Shown here one piece after another: positions 44,714 through 52,904 of a stretch of DNA of 64,000 nt. The position numbers and the translations under genes were made by a program. Under the pieces are notes generated by a model. It saw only the letters and a program-made list of their open reading frames with translations, ran no database searches and was not told the origin of the DNA. Numbering within the stretch: position 1 is the first letter of the stretch; each line of letters begins with the position of its first letter. Origin of the DNA: Actinomyces sp. oral taxon 171 str. F0337 (GTDB taxonomy: Bacteria; Actinomycetota; Actinomycetes; Actinomycetales; Actinomycetaceae); the NCBI RefSeq assembly GCF_005696555.1, contig NZ_CP040005.1:1178001-1242000 (forward strand). Direction: 5' to 3'.

Positions 44714-45589
44714 ATGTCGCTCGCCGTCGTCACCGACTCCGCCGCCTGCCTGACGGAGCCCCTCCTGCGTGACCGTGCGATCGAGGTGGTGCCGCTGCAC
44801 GCCATCCCCGCTGAGAACGGTGAGCCCGGGACCACCTCACGACCCAGTGTCCAGGAGCTGATGGACGCCTACCGGCGTGCGGCCAGCAGGGCCGAAGAGG
44901 TCCTGGCCATCCACATCTCCTCGGCCCTGTCCGGCACCATGGACAACGCCCGCATCGCCGCCGCCCAGCTCGAGGCCGAGTACCGGGACGACTGCAGCGG
45001 TCAGGGCGGGAGCGTGGGGCGCCGTCGCCCGCAGTGGCTGCGCGTCGTCGACTCCGGCACCAGCTCAGGTGCTCTGGGACTTGCGGTGCTGGCCGCCGCC
45101 GGCGCCCACGACGCCCGTCGCGGTGCCGCCATCGCTCAGGCCAGCACCGCCCGCTCCTTCCAGTTCTTCGTCGTCGACGACCTGGGGCGCCTGGCCCGCT
45201 CGGGGAGGATCGACCGCACCACGGCGCGCCTGGACGGCGTGCTCGGAATCCGCCCGGTCCTGGCCCTGACCCGAGACGGCATCCGGACGCTGGAGACCGT
45301 GCGCGGCGCAGCCCGCGCCAGGCGCCACCTCATCGCGCAGGCCGTCCGCGTCGCCGGCGGGACCGCCCTGTCCGGTCCCAGGCACCCCGCCGACCCGGTG
45401 CGCCTGGTCCTTCAAGGAGACGACGCCGACATGCTGGGGCTGCTCGAGACCGGTCTGCGTCAGGCCATGGAGGAGGCAGGAGCCAACGTCACCGAGGTCC
45501 TCACCCTCCCGGTCGATGAGGCGACGAGCACCCACGTGGGCCCTGGCGCCCTCGGCATCGCCGTCGCCCCGGACCTGCGGAACCTCTGA
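44714..45589 (+). CDS. DegV-family fatty-acid-binding protein
   Basis: 291 residues from the ATG at 44714. LAVVTDSAACL at the start, IHISSALSGTMDNARIAA (the lipid-head-binding SSxLSGT motif) and VVDSGTSSGALG mark the DegV fold. VVDDLGRLARSGRID and IRPVLAL follow. These proteins bind fatty acids and serve as FakB subunits for the FakA kinase; no fakA gene is adjacent. It precedes comEA by 76 nt. Confidence 0.92.
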   Translation: MSLAVVTDSAACLTEPLLRDRAIEVVPLHAIPAENGEPGTTSRPSVQELMDAYRRAASRAEEVLAIHISSALSGTMDNARIAAAQLEAEYRDDCSGQGGSVGRRRPQWLRVVDSGTSSGALGLAVLAAAGAHDARRGAAIAQASTARSFQFFVVDDLGRLARSGRIDRTTARLDGVLGIRPVLALTRDGIRTLETVRGAARARRHLIAQAVRVAGGTALSGPRHPADPVRLVLQGDDADMLGLLETGLRQAMEEAGANVTEVLTLPVDEATSTHVGPGALGIAVAPDLRNL

Positions 45590-45665
45590 GCCGGGGCCGA
45601 CGACGCGGCCCGGTTGCCACAGGCCGCCGACGACGAGTGCTCTCCACAGGGCAGACAGCCTCACC

Positions 45666-46520
45666 ATGCGTCGCGCGGATCCAGTCCCTACCGTCGAGGA
45701 CATGGGAGCCAGAAGGAACAGCACGAACAGGTCCCTGGATGACCTTGTGCGTCTGGCCTGCTCGACCGACCCCGAGGAGCCGGAGCGTCGGCCGAGGCGA
45801 CTCGCGATCGCGCCACGAGCCGCGGTCATCGCCGGCTCCGCTCTTCTCATCCTGGCTCTCGCCCTGGCACTGAGAGCAGTCATGGTCTCCGCCGGCACCG
45901 GCAGCCAAGAGGCCCCGGCGGCAGCGGCGGGGGCCTCCGCGGCGATGCGGCCCCCACCCACAGGGCAGGCCGCGGCACCAGGCATGAAACCAGCCACGGC
46001 GCCGACCACGGGATCGGCGGCAGGGCCGGGTGTCGCGACGGCTCCAGCCGGCAACGTCGTCGTCCACGTCACCGGGGCGGTGACCAGGCCCGGAGTGGTG
46101 ACCCTGGCCCCGGGGAGCCGCGTCACCGACGCCATCAACGCCGTCGGAGGAGCCTCCACGGACGCCGACACCGAGCAGCTCAACCTCGCCCGGGTCCTGA
46201 CCGACGGTGAGCAGATCCGGGTCCCACGCGTCGGTGAGGTCCTGCCCGACCCCGCACCGCAAGCCAGTGGAGCCGCCACCCCCAAGGCGTCAGCAGCCCC
46301 GGGCAAACCCGGTGATGGCGGCGCATCCGGCACGATCAACATCAACACGGCCTCCGCCTCCGACCTGGAGAAGCTGCCCGGCATCGGCCCGTCCCTGGCC
46401 CAACGGATCGTGGAGTACCGCGACTCCCACGGGCCCTTCGCCACCGTCGACGCCCTCACCGACGTCCCCGGTATCGGCAAGGCCAAGCTCGAGGGACTGC
46501 GGGAGCAGGCCACCGTATGA
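45666..46520 (+). CDS. comEA: Competence protein ComEA (DNA-binding helix-hairpin-helix)
   Basis: About 284 residues from the ATG at 45666; the ATG at 45702 (gaggac upstream) is equally possible. A cytoplasmic basic segment leads to one membrane helix (AAVIAGSALLILALALALRAVMV). A Pro/Ala linker, an SLBB domain (VHVTGAVTRPGVVTLAPGSRVTDAINAVGG) and a tandem HhH (ININTASASDLEKLPGIGPSLAQRIVEYRDSHGPF... LTDVPGIGKAKLEGLR) follow. It binds incoming DNA outside the membrane. comEC follows with an ATGA overlap, so the DNA-uptake pair is intact. Confidence 0.92.
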   Translation: MRRADPVPTVEDMGARRNSTNRSLDDLVRLACSTDPEEPERRPRRLAIAPRAAVIAGSALLILALALALRAVMVSAGTGSQEAPAAAAGASAAMRPPPTGQAAAPGMKPATAPTTGSAAGPGVATAPAGNVVVHVTGAVTRPGVVTLAPGSRVTDAINAVGGASTDADTEQLNLARVLTDGEQIRVPRVGEVLPDPAPQASGAATPKASAAPGKPGDGGASGTININTASASDLEKLPGIGPSLAQRIVEYRDSHGPFATVDALTDVPGIGKAKLEGLREQATV

Positions 46521-48394
46521 ACGGGGAGCATGATGGGAGTGGTGGGATCAGTCCCAGGGCCCCGTGGGACGACCCCGCGCTCCACGAGCGCCGGCGCCAG
46601 GAACAGGGCCGCAACCGGCACCGGGACGGACATCGGCACGCCACCTCCTCCAAGGCCCCCGAGGCCCTCGACCTGCGCCTGCTGGCCCCGGCGCTCACCT
46701 GCTGGGTCGGCGCCTGGTGGGCCGTCGGACTCGAGGCAGCAGATGCCTGGAGACACGCCCTGCTCCTGGCCTCCGGATGCACAGTCCTGGCTGCGGTACT
46801 CGTCGTCCCCGTCCTGCGCTTCCGGCCACCGCGCCACCGGGCCGACCCGCGCCCCGGCGCCCCCGAGCATGACCCCAGGGCCATGGGAACCCTCAGCGCC
46901 AGCCTGCTCGTGTGCGCCCTGTGCGCCGCGACGGTCCTGACCATCAGCGCCGCCCACCTGTGGGCTCGCCAGCGCGACCCCCTGAGCATGGCGGTGGCCT
47001 CCGGGCAGCCGGTCACCCTCATCGGCACCGTCTCCCAGGAGCCGCGAGTCGCAGCCACCAGCCGATCCACCCTGGTCATCACCGCCCTCGACGTCGAGCA
47101 GGTCGATGCACGAGACTCCACTCTGAGCGCCACCGTCCTGGGCGACACGCAGTGGCTGAGCCTGCCCCTGGGGACCCGCGTCCAGGTGCGCACGCGCCTG
47201 CGCCCCACCGGGCCGGGACGCACTGAGGCCGCCATCGTCCCCAAGCGCGCCGGTCTCACGGTGCTTGGCCCACCGAGCGGGGTGCTCGGGGCCGTCACCA
47301 GCATTCGCGCTGGTCTCGCCCAGGCAGTCGGAGCTCAGGGCGCTGAAGGAGCCGAGGAGAGGGCAGGCGTATGGCCGCCGGGAGCCCGCACCCTCGTGCC
47401 GGGCGTCGCCCTGGGAGACGACCACGCCCTGCCGGACCAGGTGCGCGAGGACATGCGCACCGTCTCCATGACCCACCTGACCGCCGTCTCCGGGCAGCAT
47501 GTCGCCATCATCCTGGGACTGGGGCTGACCGGACTCGGGGCGCTGCCCCGACGGTGGCGGGCACTGCTCGGCACGGTCATGCTCACCCTCCTCGTCATCC
47601 TGGTGCGCCCCTCGGGCTCCGTACTGCGCGCCGCCACCATGGGGGCCGTCATGCTGCTGGGCGTCGTCGCCGGGCGACGCGCCGCCTCCGTGCCCGCCCT
47701 GTGCGCCGGAGCCATCGTCCTGCTGCTCATCGACCCCTGGCAGTCCCGCAACTACGGCTTCGCACTGTCCGTGGTGGCCACCGCCGGGATCGTCATCGGC
47801 TCCAAGCCGGTCGCGGCCCACCTCTCGCACCGCCTGCCCAGGTGGCTTGCCGCCGCCGTGGCGCTGCCGCTGGTGGCCCAGGCCGCCTGCGGGCCGATCC
47901 TCATTCTCCTTCAGCCCTCGCTGGGGGCATGGTCGGTGCCCGCCAACCTGCTCAGTGAGCCGGCGGCCGTCATCGCCACCATCAGCGGGCTCCTGGCGGC
48001 GCTGATCGCTCCGGCCTGGCCAGCGGCCGCCGCCGTCATCGCCTGGCCGGCGCTCGCGGCCTGCTCCTGGATGGTGTGGGTCGCCGACTTCTTCGCTCAC
48101 CTGCCCGGCGCCACCCTGCCCTGGCCGGAGGGTCTCACGGGGGCCCTGGCACTGGGGGCCTGCGAGATAGGGGTCCTGCTCGCGGTGGCTCCCCGCACCC
48201 GCAGCGCCCTGCTGGAAGGAGCCAGAGGATTGATGCGGCCCACTCGTGGCAGGCTTGCCCCATGGCAGCGACCCGAACCTCCCGCTCCCGGGGCCCGCGC
48301 AAGGCACCGGCTGGACTGCGCTGGGACCAGGCCCAGCTGGCGCCGATCGTCCTCATCCGCGCCGGCGAGGAGGTCCTCGCCGACCGAGCGATGA
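46517..48394 (+). CDS. comEC: Competence channel ComEC/Rec2, without metallo-beta-lactamase domain
   Basis: 625 residues, starting inside the comEA stop. The polytopic Competence domain is clear: MTHLTAVSGQHVAIILGLGL, then helices through GSVLRAATMGAVMLLGVVAGRRA, NYGFALSVVATAGIVIG and FFAHLPGATLP. It transports single-stranded DNA. Unlike Bacillus ComEC (about 770 residues) it ends after the channel domain and has no C-terminal metallo-beta-lactamase-like domain. The last 45 residues are a basic, Ser/Pro-rich tail that overlaps holA by 133 nt in another frame and is probably not conserved. Confidence 0.9.
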   Translation: MNGEHDGSGGISPRAPWDDPALHERRRQEQGRNRHRDGHRHATSSKAPEALDLRLLAPALTCWVGAWWAVGLEAADAWRHALLLASGCTVLAAVLVVPVLRFRPPRHRADPRPGAPEHDPRAMGTLSASLLVCALCAATVLTISAAHLWARQRDPLSMAVASGQPVTLIGTVSQEPRVAATSRSTLVITALDVEQVDARDSTLSATVLGDTQWLSLPLGTRVQVRTRLRPTGPGRTEAAIVPKRAGLTVLGPPSGVLGAVTSIRAGLAQAVGAQGAEGAEERAGVWPPGARTLVPGVALGDDHALPDQVREDMRTVSMTHLTAVSGQHVAIILGLGLTGLGALPRRWRALLGTVMLTLLVILVRPSGSVLRAATMGAVMLLGVVAGRRAASVPALCAGAIVLLLIDPWQSRNYGFALSVVATAGIVIGSKPVAAHLSHRLPRWLAAAVALPLVAQAACGPILILLQPSLGAWSVPANLLSEPAAVIATISGLLAALIAPAWPAAAAVIAWPALAACSWMVWVADFFAHLPGATLPWPEGLTGALALGACEIGVLLAVAPRTRSALLEGARGLMRPTRGRLAPWQRPEPPAPGARARHRLDCAGTRPSWRRSSSSAPARRSSPTER

Positions 48395-49293
48395 GGAGTC
48401 TTCTGGCGCAGGCCAGGGCCAAGGATCCCACCACCGAGATCACTCGCCTGGAGGCCGCCACCTACGAGCCCCACCAGCTCGACACCCTCGTGTCTCCTTC
48501 CTTGTTCGGCGAGCCCCGGCTCGTCTACGTCCCCGCCCTGGAGCAGATGACTGACGCCCTCCTGAGCGACCTCATCGCCTACGTAAGCGCCGCCGACCCC
48601 GAGGTCAGCGTCATCCTGCGCCACAACGGGGGCCAACGGGGCAAACGTCTGCTCGACGCCATCAAGGCCTCGCCCTATCCGACCATCCAGTGCGAGGCCA
48701 TCAAGAGCGCCAAGGACAAGTCCTCCCTGGTCGTGGCCGATGTGCGCCGCGCCGGGCGAAGCATCGCACCCGAGGCCGTCGGCGCTCTCGTCGATGCCCT
48801 GGGCAGCGACCTGCGCGAGCTGTGCTCCGCCGTCGACCAGCTCCTCGCCGACACCCAGGGCACCATCAGCGTCGACCACGTGCGCACCTACTACGCCGGA
48901 CGCATCGAGGCGACCGGCTTCACCGTGGCCGACGCCGCCGCGGCCGGCAACACCCCGGCCGCCATCACGGCCCTGCGCCACGCCGTGGCCACCGGCACCG
49001 ACCCGGTGGCCATCGTCGCGGCCCTGGCCATGAAGGTGCGCCAGCTCGCCCGGGTCGCGGCCGCCGGGGGACGACGCATGAGCCCCGCCGAGCTGGGAAT
49101 GGCCCCCTGGCAGGTGGACCGGGCCCGCCGCGAGCTCCAGGGCTGGTCCGATGACGCCCTGGCCGCCTCGATCCTGGCCGTGGCCCGGGCCGACGCCGAG
49201 GCCAAGGGGGCCAGCCGCGACCCCGTCTACGCCGTCGAGCGGGCGGTGCTCACGATCTGCAACGCCCGCCGCTCCGGTACCCGCCGGCGCTGA
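48262..49293 (+). CDS. holA: DNA polymerase III delta subunit
   Basis: 343 residues from the ATG at 48262, which gives MAATRTSRSRGPRKAPAG then APIVLIRAGEEVLADRAMRSLL, the delta-subunit start. Further marks are LVSPSLFGEPRLVYVPALEQM, EAVGALVDALGSDLRELCSAVDQLL and the C-terminal GFTVADAAAAGNTPAAITALRHAV. It opens the sliding clamp within the clamp loader. holA after comEC is common in many bacteria. The 5' end lies within the comEC tail. Confidence 0.92.
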   Translation: MAATRTSRSRGPRKAPAGLRWDQAQLAPIVLIRAGEEVLADRAMRSLLAQARAKDPTTEITRLEAATYEPHQLDTLVSPSLFGEPRLVYVPALEQMTDALLSDLIAYVSAADPEVSVILRHNGGQRGKRLLDAIKASPYPTIQCEAIKSAKDKSSLVVADVRRAGRSIAPEAVGALVDALGSDLRELCSAVDQLLADTQGTISVDHVRTYYAGRIEATGFTVADAAAAGNTPAAITALRHAVATGTDPVAIVAALAMKVRQLARVAAAGGRRMSPAELGMAPWQVDRARRELQGWSDDALAASILAVARADAEAKGASRDPVYAVERAVLTICNARRSGTRRR

Positions 49294-49329
49294 GCCGCCA
49301 CGACCCGCATCGGCGTAAGCGGGAAGGCG

Positions 49330-49977
49330 CTACCCGGCGCTCTGTGGGACGTTGTCAGGGACGTACCGGGAAAGGTACCGAGCGATGTACTTGGCCATGA
49401 CGTCGACCTCGAGGTTGACCGCCTCGCCGACCTGCGTGAGCCCGAGCGTGGTGCGCCGCAACGTCTCCGGGATGAGGGAGACGGTCACGCGGCCCCCGGT
49501 GCCTTCGGACCCAGCGCCGTCGACGACGGTCAGCGAGATGCCGTCGATGGCGATTGAGCCCTTGACGGCCACATAGCCCATCAGCTCATCGGGCACCGAG
49601 ATCTCCAGGACGTCCCAGCGCTCCTCGTGGTGCCGGGCGAGCAGCGTCCCGGTGGCGTCCACGTGCCCCTGGACGATGTGCCCTCCCATGCGGTCGCCGG
49701 GGCGCAGGGCGCGTTCCAGGTTGACCCGGCTCCCAGGCGCCAGGGCCCCCAGACCGGTGTGTTGGAGGGTCTCGGCCATGACATCGGCGACGAAGACGCC
49801 GTCGGACAGCTCCGAGACGGTCAGGCAGCAGCCGTTGACACTGATCGAGTCGCCCGTGCGCGTGCCCTCGACGACGACCGGTCCTCGAACCGACAGTCGG
49901 GCGGAGCGCGCCTCCAGGGCGGCGCTGTGCTCCAGCGCAACGACCTGCCCGAGCTCCTCAACGATTCCGGTGAACAT
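49330..49977 (-). CDS. ribE: Riboflavin synthase alpha chain
   Basis: 215 residues with two homologous lumazine-binding halves: [35 protein letters not shown], then GSIAIDGISLTVVDG and SLIPETLRRTTLG. The enzyme dismutates 6,7-dimethyl-8-ribityllumazine to riboflavin. The ATG overlaps the DUF1846 stop by one base (TGATG). No other rib genes or FMN riboswitch are near, so the rest of the pathway must lie elsewhere. It converges on holA with only 36 nt between. Confidence 0.95.
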   Translation of the reverse strand: MFTGIVEELGQVVALEHSAALEARSARLSVRGPVVVEGTRTGDSISVNGCCLTVSELSDGVFVADVMAETLQHTGLGALAPGSRVNLERALRPGDRMGGHIVQGHVDATGTLLARHHEERWDVLEISVPDELMGYVAVKGSIAIDGISLTVVDGAGSEGTGGRVTVSLIPETLRRTTLGLTQVGEAVNLEVDVMAKYIARYLSRYVPDNVPQSAG

Positions 49978-51464
49978 CAGCGCTTCCTGTACAGGGACTT
50001 GGTGGCGTAGACGGGCTCGTTGGTGACCTGGACACCCAGCGCCCGGAAGATGCCCTCGTCCACCGAGCCCAGAATCGTGGAGGTGTGGACGTCGCAGCCC
50101 CGTAGCGTCTCGAGCTGGTCGAGGGCCTTGCGGGCGTTGTCGTCCCCGTTGGCGGACACGGCCAGGGCGATGAGCACCTCATCGGTGTGTAGACGCGGGT
50201 TGCGGCTGCCCAGCCTCTGGGTCTTGAGCTTCTGGATGGGTTCGATGGAGGCCGGGGCCAGCAGGTTGATGTCGTCATCGATCCCAGCCAGGACCTTGAG
50301 GGCGTTGAGCAGCATCGCCGAGGAGCAGCCCAATAGGGCGGAGGTCTTGCCCGTCACGATGCGCCCGTCGGGCAGCTCGATCGCCGAGGCCGGCTCGCCG
50401 GTGGCCGTGGCCACCTCCAGCGCAGGCTGCACGACGGGACGGTCCTCCTTGCTCACCCCCACCTTGGCCATGAGCAGCGCGATCCGCTGGGACTGGACGG
50501 GGGCGATGACCTCACGCTTCTCGGTCACCAGGGCCCGATAGTAGCGGCGGATGATCTCCTGGCAGGCGGCCTGCCGGCAGGCATCGTCGTCGCTGATGCA
50601 GTTACCGGCCATGTTGACGCCCATGTCCGTGGGGGAGGCGTAGGGCGAGGAGCCCAGGATCTCCTCGAACAGGCGGCTCAGGACCGGGAAGACCTCGACG
50701 TCGCGGTTGTAGTTGACGGTCTGGACACCGTGGGCCGCCAGGTGGAAGGGGTCGATCATGTTGACGTCGTCGAGGTCGGCGGTGGCGGCCTCGTAGGCGA
50801 TGTTGACCGGGTGGTCCAGGGGCAGGTTCCAGATGGGGAAGGTTTCGAACTTCGCGTAGCCCGAGGAGATGCCCCGCTGGTGGTCGTGGTAGATCTGGGA
50901 CAGGCAGGTGGCCATCTTGCCGCTGCCCGGGCCGGGGGCGGTGACGACCACGAGGTCCCGGCTGGTCTCGATGTACTCGTTGCGCCCGTAGCCCTCCGCC
51001 GAGACGATGCGGGCGACGTCACCGGGGTAGCCGGGGATGGGGAAGTGGCGGTAGACCGTGATGTCCAGCGCCTCGAGCTTGCGCTTGAAGTCGTGGGCCT
51101 GGCGGTTGTCGTCAGTCCACTGCGTCACGACGACGCTGCCCACGTAGAGCCCATAGCTGCGGAAGGCATCGATGTGACGCAGCAGGTCGTCCTCGTAGGG
51201 GATGCCCAGGTCCGCGCGGACCTTGTTGCGGGCGAGGTCCTTGGCATTGACCGCCATGACGATCTCGACCTCGTCGGCCAGCTCGGCGAGCATGACGATC
51301 TTGTTGTCCGGGGTGAAGCCCGGCAGCACGCGGGAGGCGTGCATGTCGTCAATGAGCTTGCCGCCGAACTCCAGATAGAGCTTGCCGCTGAACTGGGCGC
51401 GGCGCTCCGCGATGTGGCTGGACTGCATCCGCAGGTACTTGTCGCGGTCGAATCCGATGCGCAA
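49977..51464 (-). CDS. DUF1846 protein
   Basis: 495 residues, full length for the family. The start [18 protein letters not shown] and blocks [79 protein letters not shown] and [20 protein letters not shown] are conserved across DUF1846. The glycine-rich [10 protein letters not shown] resembles a P-loop, but no activity is established. It is translationally coupled to ribE, a hint rather than proof of a link to flavin or nucleotide metabolism. Confidence 0.92.
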   Translation of the reverse strand: MRIGFDRDKYLRMQSSHIAERRAQFSGKLYLEFGGKLIDDMHASRVLPGFTPDNKIVMLAELADEVEIVMAVNAKDLARNKVRADLGIPYEDDLLRHIDAFRSYGLYVGSVVVTQWTDDNRQAHDFKRKLEALDITVYRHFPIPGYPGDVARIVSAEGYGRNEYIETSRDLVVVTAPGPGSGKMATCLSQIYHDHQRGISSGYAKFETFPIWNLPLDHPVNIAYEAATADLDDVNMIDPFHLAAHGVQTVNYNRDVEVFPVLSRLFEEILGSSPYASPTDMGVNMAGNCISDDDACRQAACQEIIRRYYRALVTEKREVIAPVQSQRIALLMAKVGVSKEDRPVVQPALEVATATGEPASAIELPDGRIVTGKTSALLGCSSAMLLNALKVLAGIDDDINLLAPASIEPIQKLKTQRLGSRNPRLHTDEVLIALAVSANGDDNARKALDQLETLRGCDVHTSTILGSVDEGIFRALGVQVTNEPVYATKSLYRKR

Positions 51465-51523
51465 TGGGCTCTCCTTGAGGCGGTCTGATGAACGTGGTGA
51501 GGGTCAGGGAACGAGTGTGGGAA

Positions 51524-51558
51524 AAAGGGGAGGGCGCCTCCCCGGTGGGAGGCGCCCT
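51524..51558 (-). terminator. Intrinsic terminator of rpsT
   Basis: A 12-bp perfect stem (51531-51542 with 51547-51558, loop cggt) is followed on the minus strand by cccctttttc. This is the clearest T-run terminator of the window, 26 nt past the rpsT stop. Confidence 0.88.
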
Positions 51559-51583
51559 TCAGGTGCTCACTGCTGCGGTGGCC

Positions 51584-51844
51584 TCAGAGGGAGGCGACGC
51601 GCTTGGCGAGCTTGGACTTGCGGTTGGCGGCCTGGTTCTTGTGGATGACGCCCTTGGAGACGGCCTTGTCCAGCTTGCGGGAGGCGGCCTTGAGGTGCTC
51701 GAGCGCGGCGTCCTTGTCACCGGCCTCGACGGCCTCGCGCACGCGGCGCACGTAGGTCTTGAGCTCGGACTTGACGGACTTGTTGCGCAGGCGGGCCTTC
51801 TCGTTGGTCTTGATGCGCTTGATCTGGGACTTGATGTTCGCCAC
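51584..51844 (-). CDS. rpsT: 30S ribosomal protein S20
   Basis: 86 residues from the GTG at 51844. [29 protein letters not shown] is the standard S20 start; the protein is a basic three-helix bundle that stabilises the 30S body. GTG instead of ATG may keep translation low, as in E. coli, where a non-AUG start is used for autoregulation. The open frame extends upstream through non-coding leader. A TACAGT box on the minus strand near 51981-51986 could be its promoter, leaving a leader of about 130 nt. Confidence 0.97.
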   Translation of the reverse strand: MANIKSQIKRIKTNEKARLRNKSVKSELKTYVRRVREAVEAGDKDAALEHLKAASRKLDKAVSKGVIHKNQAANRKSKLAKRVASL

Positions 51845-51980
51845 GGTGAAACTTTCTCGCGTCTGATTGGTCGATGGCCGGAGAGAGGGTTCGCGCCACG
51901 GGTTGACATGAGGTGGTGGGGCACCTGGCTGACCCGGTCGCCGGACCCCGCAGCCGGCCAGGCCAGAGGTCCAGTAGGCG

Positions 51981-51986
51981 ACTGTA
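51981..51986 (-). promoter_or_regulatory. Possible -10 box for rpsT
   Basis: TACAGT on the minus strand, identical to the -10 of the tRNA-Ala promoter, lies about 137 nt before the rpsT start. No convincing -35 could be assigned. Confidence 0.3.
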
Positions 51987-52094
51987 TCATTCAGGATCCC
52001 CGTGTCCCCAGGCACGAAGCCGGGTCCAGGCGTGAGGTGCATCGCCCATGGACCTTCTGCGGTCCTCCGCGTTCAGGCCGGGCTCGGGAGGCGA

Positions 52095-52736
52095 TCAGGA
52101 GTGGTGGCGGCGCAGGGCGGCCACGACGCCGTCGAAGACCTCACGTCGCATCGTGGCCCCCTCACGGCGTACGGAGGCCGGCTCCACCAGGAGCAGACGG
52201 TCCAGGCGCACCTCGCTGGGGCGGCCCTGATGGTCCCAGTCACCGGTGCCGACGTCGTGCCAGAAGCGTCCCCAGCGCGCCTCCTGGGCGGCGTCACGGT
52301 CGTGGTCCTTGCTCGTCATCTGGGCCACGACCAGGCGGGCCTCATGGCGAGCCAGGACCAGGACGGGCCGGTCCTTGCCCTGAGTGGGATCCTCCTCGAA
52401 GGGAACCCAGGCCCACACCACCTCGCCGGGGTCGGCGTCGCCGTCCGGGTCGGGGGAGTAGCTGAAGGTGGGCAGCCCCAGAGTGGAGACGTCGTAGACG
52501 CCGACACCCCGCGACGAGGGGGCCGTCGTACCCGCCCCGGCGCCGCTGTCGTGGGAGCGGGTCCGGGTCGGTGACGGCTTCGCCGCCGATGACTTGGGGG
52601 CGCGGGACTGCGCAGGCTCGGCCGAACCGGATGGCGTGCTGTCGGACGTGCCGGACGGCGTCGAGGACTTCTGGGAAAGGGCGTCGGAGGCGGCGTGTCC
52701 GAGCAGGGTGAGGATCCGATTGAGAAGGCTGGCCAT
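52095..52736 (-). CDS. PemK/MazF-like protein with disordered N-terminus
   Basis: 213 residues from the ATG at 52736. After an amphipathic start (MASLLNRILTLLG) comes about 50 residues of Ser/Thr/Pro-rich sequence. A compact domain follows: GEVVWAWVPFEEDPTQGKDRPVLVLARHEARLVVAQMTSKDHDR, the PemK/MazF SH3-like barrel pattern, ending SEVRLDRLLLVEPASVRRE. No antitoxin gene adjoins. In actinobacteria this longer, lone form is common and may not be a toxin. It is transcribed away from the secreted protein gene behind a hairpin. Confidence 0.8.
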   Translation of the reverse strand: MASLLNRILTLLGHAASDALSQKSSTPSGTSDSTPSGSAEPAQSRAPKSSAAKPSPTRTRSHDSGAGAGTTAPSSRGVGVYDVSTLGLPTFSYSPDPDGDADPGEVVWAWVPFEEDPTQGKDRPVLVLARHEARLVVAQMTSKDHDRDAAQEARWGRFWHDVGTGDWDHQGRPSEVRLDRLLLVEPASVRREGATMRREVFDGVVAALRRHHS

Positions 52737-52799
52737 GGGTGCCACCCTACCGCCGGGCGGGATGCGGTGGCTGCCGCAGGCTCACGGCGGCGGCCAGCA

Positions 52800-52846
52800 C
52801 CACCGGCGGTCCCGCCCTCCCGGTGAGGGAGGAGGACCGCCGGTGG
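52800..52846 (-). terminator. Terminator of the secreted-protein gene
   Basis: A 13-bp perfect outer stem (52800-52812 with 52834-52846) plus an inner cctcc/ggagg stem. It lies 59 nt past the stop of the gene that ends at 52905. Confidence 0.75.
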
Positions 52847-52904
52847 CGCAGGCGAATCCGGTGATGGTGAAGGGGGCGCCCGGGAGGCCAGCACCCTTGA
52901 GGTG

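Noticed and set aside
45065..48307. A 1080-codon open frame antisense to degV, comEA and comEC
   Set aside because: Runs across three clearly coding genes with no family motif; composition is that of an antisense GC-rich frame.
52095..52736. Treating the PemK-like protein as an active toxin
   Set aside because: No antitoxin adjoins and the long disordered N-terminus is typical of non-toxin actinobacterial members; kept as PemK/MazF-like only.
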